From assembly GCF_025685605.1 (NCBI RefSeq), contig NZ_JAGTUT010000001.1, forward strand, positions 4,464,001-4,528,000: a stretch of DNA of 64,000 nt. Reading direction: 5' to 3'. Within the stretch, counting starts at the first letter, position 1; every line of letters starts with the position of its first letter. This DNA comes from Granulicella arctica. GTDB taxonomy: Bacteria; Acidobacteriota; Terriglobia; Terriglobales; Acidobacteriaceae. Positions 17,553 through 24,598 of the stretch are shown here, piece after piece. Below the pieces are notes generated by a model. The model saw only the letters and a list, made by a program, of their open reading frames with translations, had not been told where the DNA came from and made no database searches. The position numbers were made by a program, and so were the translations under genes.

Positions 17553-18251
17553 TCAATCTATAAGTAAGCGGTCAATTGCTGCTGGCCATTCGGATGGTGC
17601 ATCGACGGTTGCGTCGGGTTCCGCGGCGGCGAGTGAGTGTGGAGCGAGGCCGAAGGTGCAGCCAAGCGAGCGCGCACCGCAGTTGCGTGCGGTGAGAATG
17701 TCTACGTCCGAATCGCCGACCATGAGGGTTTGCGATGGCGTGAGTGGTTTGCCGGAGAGTGCAGCAGCTTCGGCGATGAGGGTTTGCAGGCCTAGCGGAT
17801 CGGGCTTCTTGGTGTGAAAGCTGTTTCCGCCGTAGTTCTGGAAAAAGTAGCGGTCGAGGCCGAAGTGGGCGCAGATGGCTCGGGATGGATTGACGGGCTT
17901 GTTCGTGAGAACGGCCATGAGGATCTTTGGATTCGCGGCTTTGATGGTTTCGAGTGCTTCGAGAACGCCTTTGTAGACGTAGGTGTTGTCGAGCTTGTGA
18001 ACGTGGTAGTACTCCAGAAAATATGTGATTGCTGATGTTACATACTCATCGTCGTGCCGCTCTCCTGCCGGGTCTCCGAGGGCTCGGCGGATGAGCATGC
18101 CGACGCCGTCGCCGATGTAGGTGGCTACCACGGCTTGGGGCAGTGCAGGTCTGCCGAGGTGCTGGAGTGTGGCGTTGACGGCGTTGCAGAGATCGACGCG
18201 GGAGTCGATCAGGGTGCCGTCGAGGTCGAAGACGATGAGGCTTAAGGTCAT
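17553..18251 (-). CDS. gph: HAD-superfamily phosphoglycolate phosphatase-like hydrolase
   Basis: This 232-residue HAD subfamily IA phosphatase has motif I VFDLDGTLIDS (nucleophile D9, acid D11), motif II in MAVLTNKPVNPS, the motif III lysine in HTKKPDPLG and motif IV in MVGDSDVDI. The cap domain with YIGDGVGMLIRRALG is typical of Gph, which removes 2-phosphoglycolate formed during DNA repair or oxygenase activity. Substrate assignment is by similarity only. Its stop lies a few bases before the fluoride riboswitch, so read-through transcription into the antiporter gene is possible. Confidence 0.85.
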   Translation of the reverse strand: MTLSLIVFDLDGTLIDSRVDLCNAVNATLQHLGRPALPQAVVATYIGDGVGMLIRRALGDPAGERHDDEYVTSAITYFLEYYHVHKLDNTYVYKGVLEALETIKAANPKILMAVLTNKPVNPSRAICAHFGLDRYFFQNYGGNSFHTKKPDPLGLQTLIAEAAALSGKPLTPSQTLMVGDSDVDILTARNCGARSLGCTFGLAPHSLAAAEPDATVDAPSEWPAAIDRLLID

Positions 18252-18296
18252 TTGATTAGTTTATGCGGCTGAGGACCGGGGTGGCGGTTGCGCTAT

Positions 18297-18977
18297 CTAT
18301 CCGTGTGATTCGTAGTCGGGTTCGATGCTGGGTGGGCAGAGGGTGAGGAGTCGGTTGAGTTCGGCGTTGTTTTCTGGTGGCGGGTTGGTTTGGTAGCGGT
18401 CGTAGGGGTTGTGGTTGACGGAGGTTCGTTTTCTGGCGGCTCTGGCGTCGATTTCTGCGGTGGCTTTGTCGTATTGGTCGTGTTGTTCCTGTTGGAGGGC
18501 GAGGTCCTGGGTGTGGCGGAAGCGGGCGGGGGAGGTGCGGGCCTGGCCTGGTTCGAGGGGTGCTTCGGGGTCTTCGGCGGGGGCGAGGGGGCCGTGGACG
18601 GGGTCCATGACGACGTGCTGGACGGGAGTCTTGGTGAGGTCGGGGGTGGTGAGCGGTTCGGGGTCGGGGGGCAGGTTGCAGCCGACGACCTGGAGGCCGT
18701 AGAGGAGGAGTCCTGCGGTTTTGGTGTCGATGCGGCCGGCGGCGAGGCGGCGGAGGACTTCGCCGAGGGCGCGGCGGAGGGCGGGGCGGTCCTCGGGGAT
18801 GTCGAGGTGGAAGTCTTCGGTCTCGCAGGGGGTGCGGCGCGGTGGGCGCGGGGCGGGGATGCGGCTGGTGTGGTGGTAGTAGCAGAAGTTCTCTTCGCGG
18901 AGGCTGGGGCTGCCGCACTGGTGGCCCTGGGTGAAGAGGTGGCGGCAGCGGTGGGTGCGGGCTTCGGGCTGGCTCAT
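18297..18977 (-). CDS. Acidobacterial hypothetical protein with N-terminal Cys/His cluster
   Basis: The protein has 226 residues. Residues 11-36 carry C11, C21, C32 and H35/H36 (HRCRHLFTQGHQC then FCYYHH), a spacing that looks like a small zinc-binding knuckle. The rest is Pro/Arg/Asp-rich, with one regular helical segment (RALGEVLRRLAAGRIDTKTA) and a long low-complexity tail. I know similar Cys-rich N-termini from several acidobacterial hypothetical proteins, but no function. AGGAG precedes the ATG, and the C-tract repeat described at 18985-19031 abuts the start. Confidence 0.6.
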   Translation of the reverse strand: MSQPEARTHRCRHLFTQGHQCGSPSLREENFCYYHHTSRIPAPRPPRRTPCETEDFHLDIPEDRPALRRALGEVLRRLAAGRIDTKTAGLLLYGLQVVGCNLPPDPEPLTTPDLTKTPVQHVVMDPVHGPLAPAEDPEAPLEPGQARTSPARFRHTQDLALQQEQHDQYDKATAEIDARAARKRTSVNHNPYDRYQTNPPPENNAELNRLLTLCPPSIEPDYESHG

Positions 18978-18984
18978 GTGGTAC

Positions 18985-19031
18985 TCCTATCCCCCCGTAC
19001 CTGAGTACGAAAGTGTTCAAACGAAAGGACT
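18985..19031 (+). repeat. Interspersed repeat copy A: C-tract plus AGTACGAAAGTGTTCAAA
   Basis: A pyrimidine tract (TCCTATCCCCCC), a GTAC-CTGA-GTAC mini-palindrome and AGTACGAAAGTGTTCAAA occur here. The same order (C-tract, AGTACGAAAGTATTCAAAA, then a purine-rich segment) recurs at 32048-32100. This copy sits just upstream of the Cys/His protein gene and overlaps its ribosome-site region. It reads as one member of a dispersed family. Confidence 0.65.
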
Positions 19032-19081
19032 TGGTGGGGTACCTGTCGGTACGTGGCTGGGGTCACGCTTTGGGGCACGCA

Positions 19082-19119
19082 AAAAGGCCCGGCTGGTGGC
19101 CGGGCCTTTTGCTTTTTAC
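19082..19119 (+). terminator. Strong rho-independent-type hairpin with T-tract
   Basis: AAAAGGCCCGG (19082-19092) pairs with CCGGGCCTTTT (19100-19110) over 11 bp with a 7-nt loop, followed by GCTTTTT. This is a textbook terminator on the plus strand. No plus-strand gene lies immediately upstream, so it may belong to the repeat element or to an unannotated short transcript starting near 19000. Confidence 0.7.
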
Positions 19120-19289
19120 CTCTATTAACAGAATAGCAGGTTGGGGGGTATCTCCCTGCCAACTTTGTTGGCCACATTCTAAAGGGGTTAGGGAGGTCTG
19201 GGGCTTGACACGCTTTTTGCTGGTGTTTTTGGAGGTTCATTCTTTTCAGGGGCGGAAAGGCCTATGAATATGGGCGAATGCTGGGGAAG

Positions 19290-19360
19290 GCAAGCAACGG
19301 CAAGGGCAGCGGCTAATGCGGGGGTGTTCGACTTCGCGTTGCTCCGGTCGAGATGACGGA
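19290..19360 (+). repeat. REP-like element, CTTCG...CGAGATGACGG type
   Basis: GGCAAGCAACGGCAAGGGCA is followed by GGGGTGTTCGACTTCGCG and GGTCGAGATGACGG. The same scheme (CAA-rich lead, CCTTCGACTGCGCT, CAGGATGACA) occurs at 49750-49800, and a variant at 53592-53626. TTCGAC and GTCGA pair with each other. These are dispersed non-coding repeats. Confidence 0.5.
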
Positions 19361-19461
19361 GGTTTTAAGTGGGTGGGCAGAGGCAGAGGCAAGGCAACGG
19401 TAGAAGACGGGCTGGAAGGTAGGAGTTTGTATATTCCCACCTCCCAGCATCGTGGTTGGGT

Positions 19462-20313
19462 TTAGCGGATTTCTATGTCGCCGCTGCCGGTGTCGGCGCG
19501 GAGGACGGGGCCGCCGCCGTTGACGGTGCCGGAGACGTGGTGCTTGTTGAGGGAGCCCTGCATGGTGATGGGCTGGGCTACGTTGACGGAGCCGGAGCCG
19601 GTGCTGGCGTTGAGGCTGAAGCGGGCGCTGGAGCCAAGATTCATGCGAATGTTGCCGGAGCCGGTTTCGAGCTTCCAGTCGGTGGAGGGGTTACCGGCGA
19701 TTTCGATGTCGCCGGAGCCCGTCTGGGCCTGGAGGCCACTAGCTACCCCGGCGAGGTGGATGTTGCCGGAGCCGGTGTGGGCGCGGATGTCGCCGGTGGC
19801 GGTCTCCTGAAGTTCAATGTCGCCGGAGCCGGTTTCGAGTGTGGCTACGCCGTGGATGCCCTGTGCCTTGATGTTGCCGGAGCCGGTGTTGGCTTTGAGG
19901 CTGGCGCCTACGGACTCGATCTGTACGTCGCCGGAGCCGGTGTTGGCGCTGATGGCGGAGGCGTGGGGGAGGGTGATGTCGTAGTCGATGGAGATGTTGC
20001 GGTAGAGGTCGTTGTTGCCGTGACGCTCGCCGATGGTAACGTCGTTGCCGGACTGCTGGATGGGCGGATTGTTGGCGATCTGCTGCATGCGGGCTTCGAC
20101 GTCATTGCTGGAGCCGAACCAGCTGTTGTTGCCGGAGTGGATGTGAGCGACGACGTGGATCTGGCTGTCGGAGCCGGCGTGGAGATGGACGTTTCCGGAG
20201 CCGGTGGAGACGGTGACGTTCGGGGTGGAGGCTACGTTGAGGGTGCGGTCGAAGGTGCGGTCGGCGGCGAAGGCGCTGGTGGCGAGGAGGGCGGTGAGGA
20301 GGATGGCTTTCAT
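19462..20313 (-). CDS. Secreted DUF4097-type beta-repeat protein
   Basis: The protein has 283 residues with a signal peptide (1-16, ending AFAADR). It is built from about nine short beta-strand repeats, each with the core TGSG(D/N)(I/V) spaced 17-25 residues apart, from VSTGSGNVHLH near the N-terminus to DTGSGDIEIR at the end. This is the DUF4097/adhesin-like right-handed beta fold, found in secreted or surface proteins of unknown function. The strand repeats are mirrored in DNA as recurring CCGGAGCCGGT. AGGAGCC precedes the ATG. Confidence 0.85.
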   Translation of the reverse strand: MKAILLTALLATSAFAADRTFDRTLNVASTPNVTVSTGSGNVHLHAGSDSQIHVVAHIHSGNNSWFGSSNDVEARMQQIANNPPIQQSGNDVTIGERHGNNDLYRNISIDYDITLPHASAISANTGSGDVQIESVGASLKANTGSGNIKAQGIHGVATLETGSGDIELQETATGDIRAHTGSGNIHLAGVASGLQAQTGSGDIEIAGNPSTDWKLETGSGNIRMNLGSSARFSLNASTGSGSVNVAQPITMQGSLNKHHVSGTVNGGGPVLRADTGSGDIEIR

Positions 20314-20341
20314 TTGGTGGCTCCTTTGTAGTGTGTGAGGC

Positions 20342-20402
20342 CGGGGTTGAAGCCCCTTATTGGTGGTGTTTTGTCACAGGGCTGAAGCTCTGTGCTTCCA
20401 CC
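20342..20402. repeat. Twin-hairpin REP-like element
   Basis: GGGGTTGAAGCCCC (20343-20356) and CACAGGGCTGAAGCTCTGTG (20375-20394) are two self-complementary hairpins about 18 bp apart, both centred on TTGAAG/CTGAAG, and are followed by CTTCCACC. The pair fills the gap between the adaptor stop and the DUF4097 start. It resembles a repeat family and could also act as a terminator for the adaptor gene. Confidence 0.5.
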
Positions 20403-20416
20403 TGAAGTGCGCTTAT

Positions 20417-21625
20417 CTATTGCTGGAGAATTACGGTGTCGCCGGGGTTGAGGCCGGCGAGGATTTCAGTTTTGGTGCCGTTGGAGATGCCGGACTTGAT
20501 GGAGACCTTGCGGCGGCCGGTCTTCTGTTTGGTGTCGGGGACTTCTACGGAGGCGTTGCGATCTTTGTCGTAGAGGACGGCCTGCTCGGGGACGGTGAGG
20601 ACGTTTTTGTGCTCGTCGAGGATGATCTCGGCGTTGGCGGTCATGTTGGCCTTGAGCTCGCCGCCGGGGTTGTCGATGGAGACACGGACTTCGAAGGTGG
20701 TGACGTTATCCTTCTCGACGCCGAGGGGGGCGATGCGGGTGACCTTGCCGAAGAAGGTCTTGTCCTTGAAGGATTCAACCTTGATGCGGGCGGGCTGGCC
20801 GAGGTAGACCTTGCCGATATCGGACTCGTCGACCTTGCCCTGGACGTAGACCTGGTGGACGTCGCCGATGGTCATGACGAGGGTTGCGGTCGAGCCGAGG
20901 ACGAGGATGGAGCTGACGGCGTCGCCCTTTTCTACGTCGCGGGAGAGGATGACGCCGTCCATTGGGGACTGGATGACGGTGTAGGAGAGCTGCTCTTCAA
21001 GCTGCTTGAGGGAGGCCTTGGCCTGCGAGACCTGGGCGAGGGCCTGGCGAAGCTTGGAGTTGTCTACGGTGATCTGGGCTACGGCCTTGTCGCGGGTGTT
21101 GGCGGCGAAGAGGTACTTCTGCTGGGCGTCGTCGAGAGCCTGTTTGGAGACGACGCCGTCCTTCGCCATTTCGAGGGCGCGATTGTAGGTGTTCTTGTAC
21201 ATGGGGAGGTCGGGCGCTTCGGCGGCTACCTTGTCAAATTCGATGGCGGAGGCGGCTGCGGCGGCGTTGGACTGGGCTGCGTTGAGGGAGGCCTTCTGGG
21301 CGTCGACCTGAGCGAGAATTTCGACCTGATCGAGCTGGGCGATCTGCTGACCGCGGTGGACCTGGTCGTTGATGTCCACGTTGAGATTGGTAAGGATGCC
21401 AGAGGCCTTGGATTTGACCTCGACCTTGGTGATGGGCTGGACCTTGCCGGTGGCGACGACGGAGCGGGCGATGTCCCCCTTTTCCGCCTTGGCGAGCTGG
21501 GAGGCTTCTATTTTGGTGCTGCTGGAGGTGGCTGCGTAGACAACCCCGCCGACGACGGCGAGAGCGACTACAACGAGGCCAATCCAGAGCCAGAGATTAC
21601 GTTTGCCTTTACGCTGCGTGGTCAC
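20417..21625 (-). CDS. Efflux RND/ABC periplasmic adaptor (MacA/HlyD family)
   Basis: The protein has 402 residues with an inner-membrane anchor (12-31, LWIGLVVVALAVVGGVVYA). A lipoyl-like half-motif SKASGILTNLNVDINDQVHRGQQIAQLD comes next, then a long alpha-hairpin (about 105-215, Gln/Ala-rich coiled coil), the second half-motif YTVIQSPMDGVILSRDVEKGD, a beta-barrel domain and the membrane-proximal domain. The order and the ATLVMTIGDVHQVYVQGKVDE region are MacA-like, implying a tripartite exporter with an ABC or RND pump. No MacB or TolC partner is adjacent. The start is GTG with GGAGGA 8 nt upstream. Confidence 0.88.
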   Translation of the reverse strand: MTTQRKGKRNLWLWIGLVVVALAVVGGVVYAATSSSTKIEASQLAKAEKGDIARSVVATGKVQPITKVEVKSKASGILTNLNVDINDQVHRGQQIAQLDQVEILAQVDAQKASLNAAQSNAAAAASAIEFDKVAAEAPDLPMYKNTYNRALEMAKDGVVSKQALDDAQQKYLFAANTRDKAVAQITVDNSKLRQALAQVSQAKASLKQLEEQLSYTVIQSPMDGVILSRDVEKGDAVSSILVLGSTATLVMTIGDVHQVYVQGKVDESDIGKVYLGQPARIKVESFKDKTFFGKVTRIAPLGVEKDNVTTFEVRVSIDNPGGELKANMTANAEIILDEHKNVLTVPEQAVLYDKDRNASVEVPDTKQKTGRRKVSIKSGISNGTKTEILAGLNPGDTVILQQ

Positions 21626-21732
21626 GAGACAGATCCTCCGAGATTGAGACGGGATGATTTCCGGATCGTCTCGGAGTTAGGTTACGGAGTGGTGAAGAGA
21701 TTGGTTCCGTGGATGATGAAATTTATTGGGGA

Positions 21733-22308
21733 TCAGGCTCGACCGGCGAAGTCGCGGTTCTCGGTGGAGACTTTGATCTTCTCGCCTTCCTTGATGAAAA
21801 GGGGGACGCGGAGTTCGAGGCCGGTCTCGAGGCGAGCCATCTTGGTGCCGCTGCCGCTGGAGGAGTCGCCGCGCAGGCCGGGCTCGGCGTAGGTGACGTC
21901 GAGTTCGACGAAGATGGGGAGCTGCAGGCCGATGGGGTTGCCGTTGTACATGTAGAGCTGGAGGAGGGCGCCTTCGATGAGGTAGTCGAGGGCGTTGCCG
22001 ACCATGTCGCCGGTGAGGGTGAGGGTCTCGAAGGAGTCCTGATCGAGGAAGTGGGAGCCTTCGCCGTCGGAGTAGAGGTAGGAGGCGTCGACGAAGTTGA
22101 GATCGGGCTCCTTGAACTTGTCGCCAGCCTTGAAGGTCTTTTCGAAGACGGCGGAGGTGAGGAGGTTGCGCATCTTGAGGCGGACGAGGGTCTGGCCGCC
22201 GCGCGCAGTGGGGGTGGTGATTTCGGCGTCGAGGCAGGTGTAGGGAACGTCTTCGAGCTCGAATACTGACTTGCGCTTGATGTGGATTGCTTCGATGAGT
22301 GCGGCCAT
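21733..22308 (-). CDS. Elongation factor P family protein, EfpL/YeiP-like (Arg at the loop tip)
   Basis: This 191-residue three-domain EF-P homologue helps ribosomes through polyproline stretches. The beta-loop that reaches the peptidyl-transferase centre reads TTPTARGGQTLVRLKMRN, with R36 where classical EF-P has a lysine in a PGKGGA context. The PTARG signature is that of YeiP/EfpL rather than of EF-P. OB domains follow, with YLYSDGEGSHFLDQDSF and the C-terminal RVPLFIKEGEKIKVSTENRDF. ATG 22308 has AAGGA 4 nt upstream. A separate canonical efp gene may exist outside the window. Confidence 0.88.
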   Translation of the reverse strand: MAALIEAIHIKRKSVFELEDVPYTCLDAEITTPTARGGQTLVRLKMRNLLTSAVFEKTFKAGDKFKEPDLNFVDASYLYSDGEGSHFLDQDSFETLTLTGDMVGNALDYLIEGALLQLYMYNGNPIGLQLPIFVELDVTYAEPGLRGDSSSGSGTKMARLETGLELRVPLFIKEGEKIKVSTENRDFAGRA

Positions 22309-22388
22309 GGGTCCTTTTAAGCAGGTGCGGAATGTATGCGGGCGACCTGGGTTCTGCGTTCGTTCAAGTATAAGGGGACTGGCTTGCG

Positions 22389-22952
22389 ATGAGTTTATTA
22401 GAGAGACGAGGTGGGTGCTTGCGGATAGTGCTGAGTGTGGCGTTGGTTGTAGGTAGCGCGATCGTTGCAAGTGGGTGTGGGGATTCAATGGCTACGCTGA
22501 GCCGACTGGCTGCTAAAGGTTCGATCCATGAGGAGGCTCCGGTGACGACTCGGCTGGAGGTCCGGATTATTGCGCCTCCTGCCAAGGTGTGGGCGCTGCT
22601 GGTGGATGCGTCTTCGTGGCCGAAGTGGCAGCAGGGGATTGACAGCGTCTCGGTGGCGGGCCCGCTGCAGCGTGGGACCGGCTTTACGTGGGTCGCCGGA
22701 GGGACGACGATCCACTCGCAGGTGCAACTCTTCGAACCGGAGCGGCGGCTGAGCTGGACGGGAACGGCGATGACGGCGAAGGCTGTCCATGTGTGGGAGT
22801 TGAAGGCGTTGCCGGGAGACCAGACGCTGGTGGTGATGCGTGAGTCGATGGATGGCTTGTTGATGGCGAAGATGTATCCGTCGGCAAAGCTGGAGGCGGC
22901 GGACCGGGCGTGGCTGGCTTCATTGAAGCTTGCGGCAGAGCAGAAGCCGTAA
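22389..22952 (+). CDS. SRPBCC-family lipoprotein
   Basis: This 187-residue protein starts with a lipoprotein signal (LSVALVVGSAIVASGC, lipidated C30) and continues with an SRPBCC/polyketide-cyclase-like fold: APPAKVWALLVDASSWPKWQ at the start, then PLQRGTGFTW, RRLSWTGTA and a C-terminal helix. The fold forms a hydrophobic pocket for lipids or other small ligands. The ligand is unknown. It is divergent from the EF-P-like gene, and no operon partner is evident; the SulP gene begins 78 bp downstream on the same strand. Confidence 0.75.
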   Translation: MSLLERRGGCLRIVLSVALVVGSAIVASGCGDSMATLSRLAAKGSIHEEAPVTTRLEVRIIAPPAKVWALLVDASSWPKWQQGIDSVSVAGPLQRGTGFTWVAGGTTIHSQVQLFEPERRLSWTGTAMTAKAVHVWELKALPGDQTLVVMRESMDGLLMAKMYPSAKLEAADRAWLASLKLAAEQKP

Positions 22953-23030
22953 CGCGGGTTTACTTGCAAGCAGAACCGATTAGGACATTCGGGACGATTC
23001 GCAGAAGATGGAAGATGCACCAAAGTCAAC

Positions 23031-24536
23031 TTGGAAGCGGGCCATGCTGTGGATGTACATGATGTTAAGTCGGAGTTGCTGGCAGGGCTGACGGCCGCGC
23101 TTTCGCTGGTGCCGGAGGTTGTCGGGTTCGCGCTGGTGGCGCATGTCAATCCGCTGACGGGCTTATATGCAGCATTCATCATCTGCCTGGTGGCGGCAAT
23201 CTGGGGTGGTCGGCCGGGGATGATCTCTGGCGCGGCGGGGTCGATGGCGGTGGTGTCTGCTGGGCTGGTGGTGCAGCATGGCGTGCAATATCTTTTCGCC
23301 ACGATCGTGCTTACGGGCATTCTGCAGATGGCATTTGCGTGGTTCCGGCTCGGCAAGCTGATTCGCATGGTGCCGCATGCGGTGATGCTGGGCTTTGTGA
23401 ATGGGTTGGCGATTGTGATCGCGTCGGCGCAGGTGCAGCACTTTTATGTACGAGCGGCCGATGGACGTCGTGGGCTGATGGCTCCAGGCAAACTGCTGGT
23501 GATGCTGGGGCTTATAGCGTTGACGATCGCTGTGACTGTTCTTCTGCCGAAGGTGACGAAGGCCTTTCCTTCTGCGCTGGCAGGCATCCTGGCGGTGAGT
23601 GGCCTTGCTTTTGCGTTGGGGATCAAGACGCGTACGGTGGGCGATCTCGCGTCGATCCATGGGACGCTCCCGCATTTCCATCTTCCCGAAGTTCCGTACA
23701 CGCTGGAGACGTTGCGGATCATCGTGCCCTATGCGCTGATCCTCGCGACGATTGGGCTGGTGGAGACGCTGCTGACGTTGAACCTGATCGATGAGATGAC
23801 GGATACGCGAGGCAGGCCGAATCGTGAGTCCATGGCGCAGGGTGTGGGGAACTTTGTTGGCGCGCTGTTCGGCGGCATGGGCGGCTGCGCGATGATTGGG
23901 CAGAGCATGATCAACCTAAACGCGGGTGGGCGGCGACGTCTGTCCGGAATCGCTGCGGGTGGATTTCTGCTGTCCTTCATCCTTGTGGGCTCGCGGCTGA
24001 TCGAACGCATTCCGCTGGCGGCGCTGGTTGGGGTGATGTTTGTGGTGGCGGCGGAGACGTTCAACTGGAAGAGCCTTCGCGGGATGGCGAGAGTGCCGAA
24101 GCACGACACGCTGGTGATGCTGACTGTGACCGTTGTGACGGTGTTCACGAACCTTGCGGTTGCGGTGGTCGCGGGCATCGTGATCGCGGCGCTTGTGTTT
24201 GCGTGGGATCATGCGCAGCAGCTTGAGGTGCAGATTGTGGCTGTGCCCGGTCGGACGACTTACCGGCTACGAGGTAGTCTCTTTTTTGCATCGGCTGCGC
24301 AGTTCACCCGGTTCTTTCATCCGAAGAATGATCCGGCTGAGGTCTACCTGGAGTTCGATGAAGCGCGGATCATGGATTCCTCAGCGTTGGAGGCTATTGA
24401 AGCCCTGACGGAGCGCTACCGAGCCCAAGGCAAGCTCTTGCATCTTCGAGGCTTGAGCGAGCATTGTGACAAGCTGCTACGACGCAAGGACGGCAGAGTG
24501 AGCCTGCTTGCTGTTGAGGATTACGAGACGGTCTAA
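23031..24536 (+). CDS. SulP-family inorganic anion transporter with STAS domain
   Basis: The protein has about 501 residues. It begins with EAGHAVDVHDVKSELLAGLTAALSLVPEVVG, the N-terminal SulP signature, followed by about 10-12 hydrophobic helices with GLYAAFIICL and GGMGGCAMIGQSMIN. A C-terminal STAS domain (about 400-501) carries DSSALEAIEAL. SulP proteins carry sulfate, bicarbonate or other anions. The start is doubtful: TTG 23031 lacks a good ribosome site. ATG 23008 in another frame reads MEDAPKSTWKR and would need a one-base frameshift near 23041 to join this frame. See the separate finding. Confidence 0.85.
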   Translation: MEAGHAVDVHDVKSELLAGLTAALSLVPEVVGFALVAHVNPLTGLYAAFIICLVAAIWGGRPGMISGAAGSMAVVSAGLVVQHGVQYLFATIVLTGILQMAFAWFRLGKLIRMVPHAVMLGFVNGLAIVIASAQVQHFYVRAADGRRGLMAPGKLLVMLGLIALTIAVTVLLPKVTKAFPSALAGILAVSGLAFALGIKTRTVGDLASIHGTLPHFHLPEVPYTLETLRIIVPYALILATIGLVETLLTLNLIDEMTDTRGRPNRESMAQGVGNFVGALFGGMGGCAMIGQSMINLNAGGRRRLSGIAAGGFLLSFILVGSRLIERIPLAALVGVMFVVAAETFNWKSLRGMARVPKHDTLVMLTVTVVTVFTNLAVAVVAGIVIAALVFAWDHAQQLEVQIVAVPGRTTYRLRGSLFFASAAQFTRFFHPKNDPAEVYLEFDEARIMDSSALEAIEALTERYRAQGKLLHLRGLSEHCDKLLRRKDGRVSLLAVEDYETV

Positions 24537-24598
24537 GGTTGGATTGGGACGGCTTTTCCTCAGATTATAGCGCCGGCTGGAACGCCTAGAATGGGGGT

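Larger units (their letters stand above)
18978..19461. other. 480-bp intergenic region made of repeats and hairpins
   Basis: I see no credible gene here. From left to right it holds repeat copy A, a strong terminator-like hairpin at 19082-19119 and a CTATT/AATAG mini-hairpin near 19121-19135. Next come a C/G-rich stretch with GGCTTGACACGC (read on the minus strand as GCGTGTCAAGCC) and a REP-like element at about 19290-19360. The last 100 bp before the DUF4097 stop are purine-rich (GGGCAGAGGCAGAGGC) without further structure. The composition suggests several independently inserted small repeats. Confidence 0.55.

Noticed and set aside
18256..19020. Long Pro/Arg-rich alternate frame over the Cys/His protein
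   Set aside because: No ribosome site and a simple Pro-Arg composition; the other frame has the Cys/His cluster and AGGAG.
20360..21892. A 510-codon open frame on the plus strand antisense to the adaptor gene
   Set aside because: It is the mirror image of GC-rich coding sequence and has a Gly/Val/Asp-biased translation without any family; the minus-strand MacA-like protein is unmistakable.
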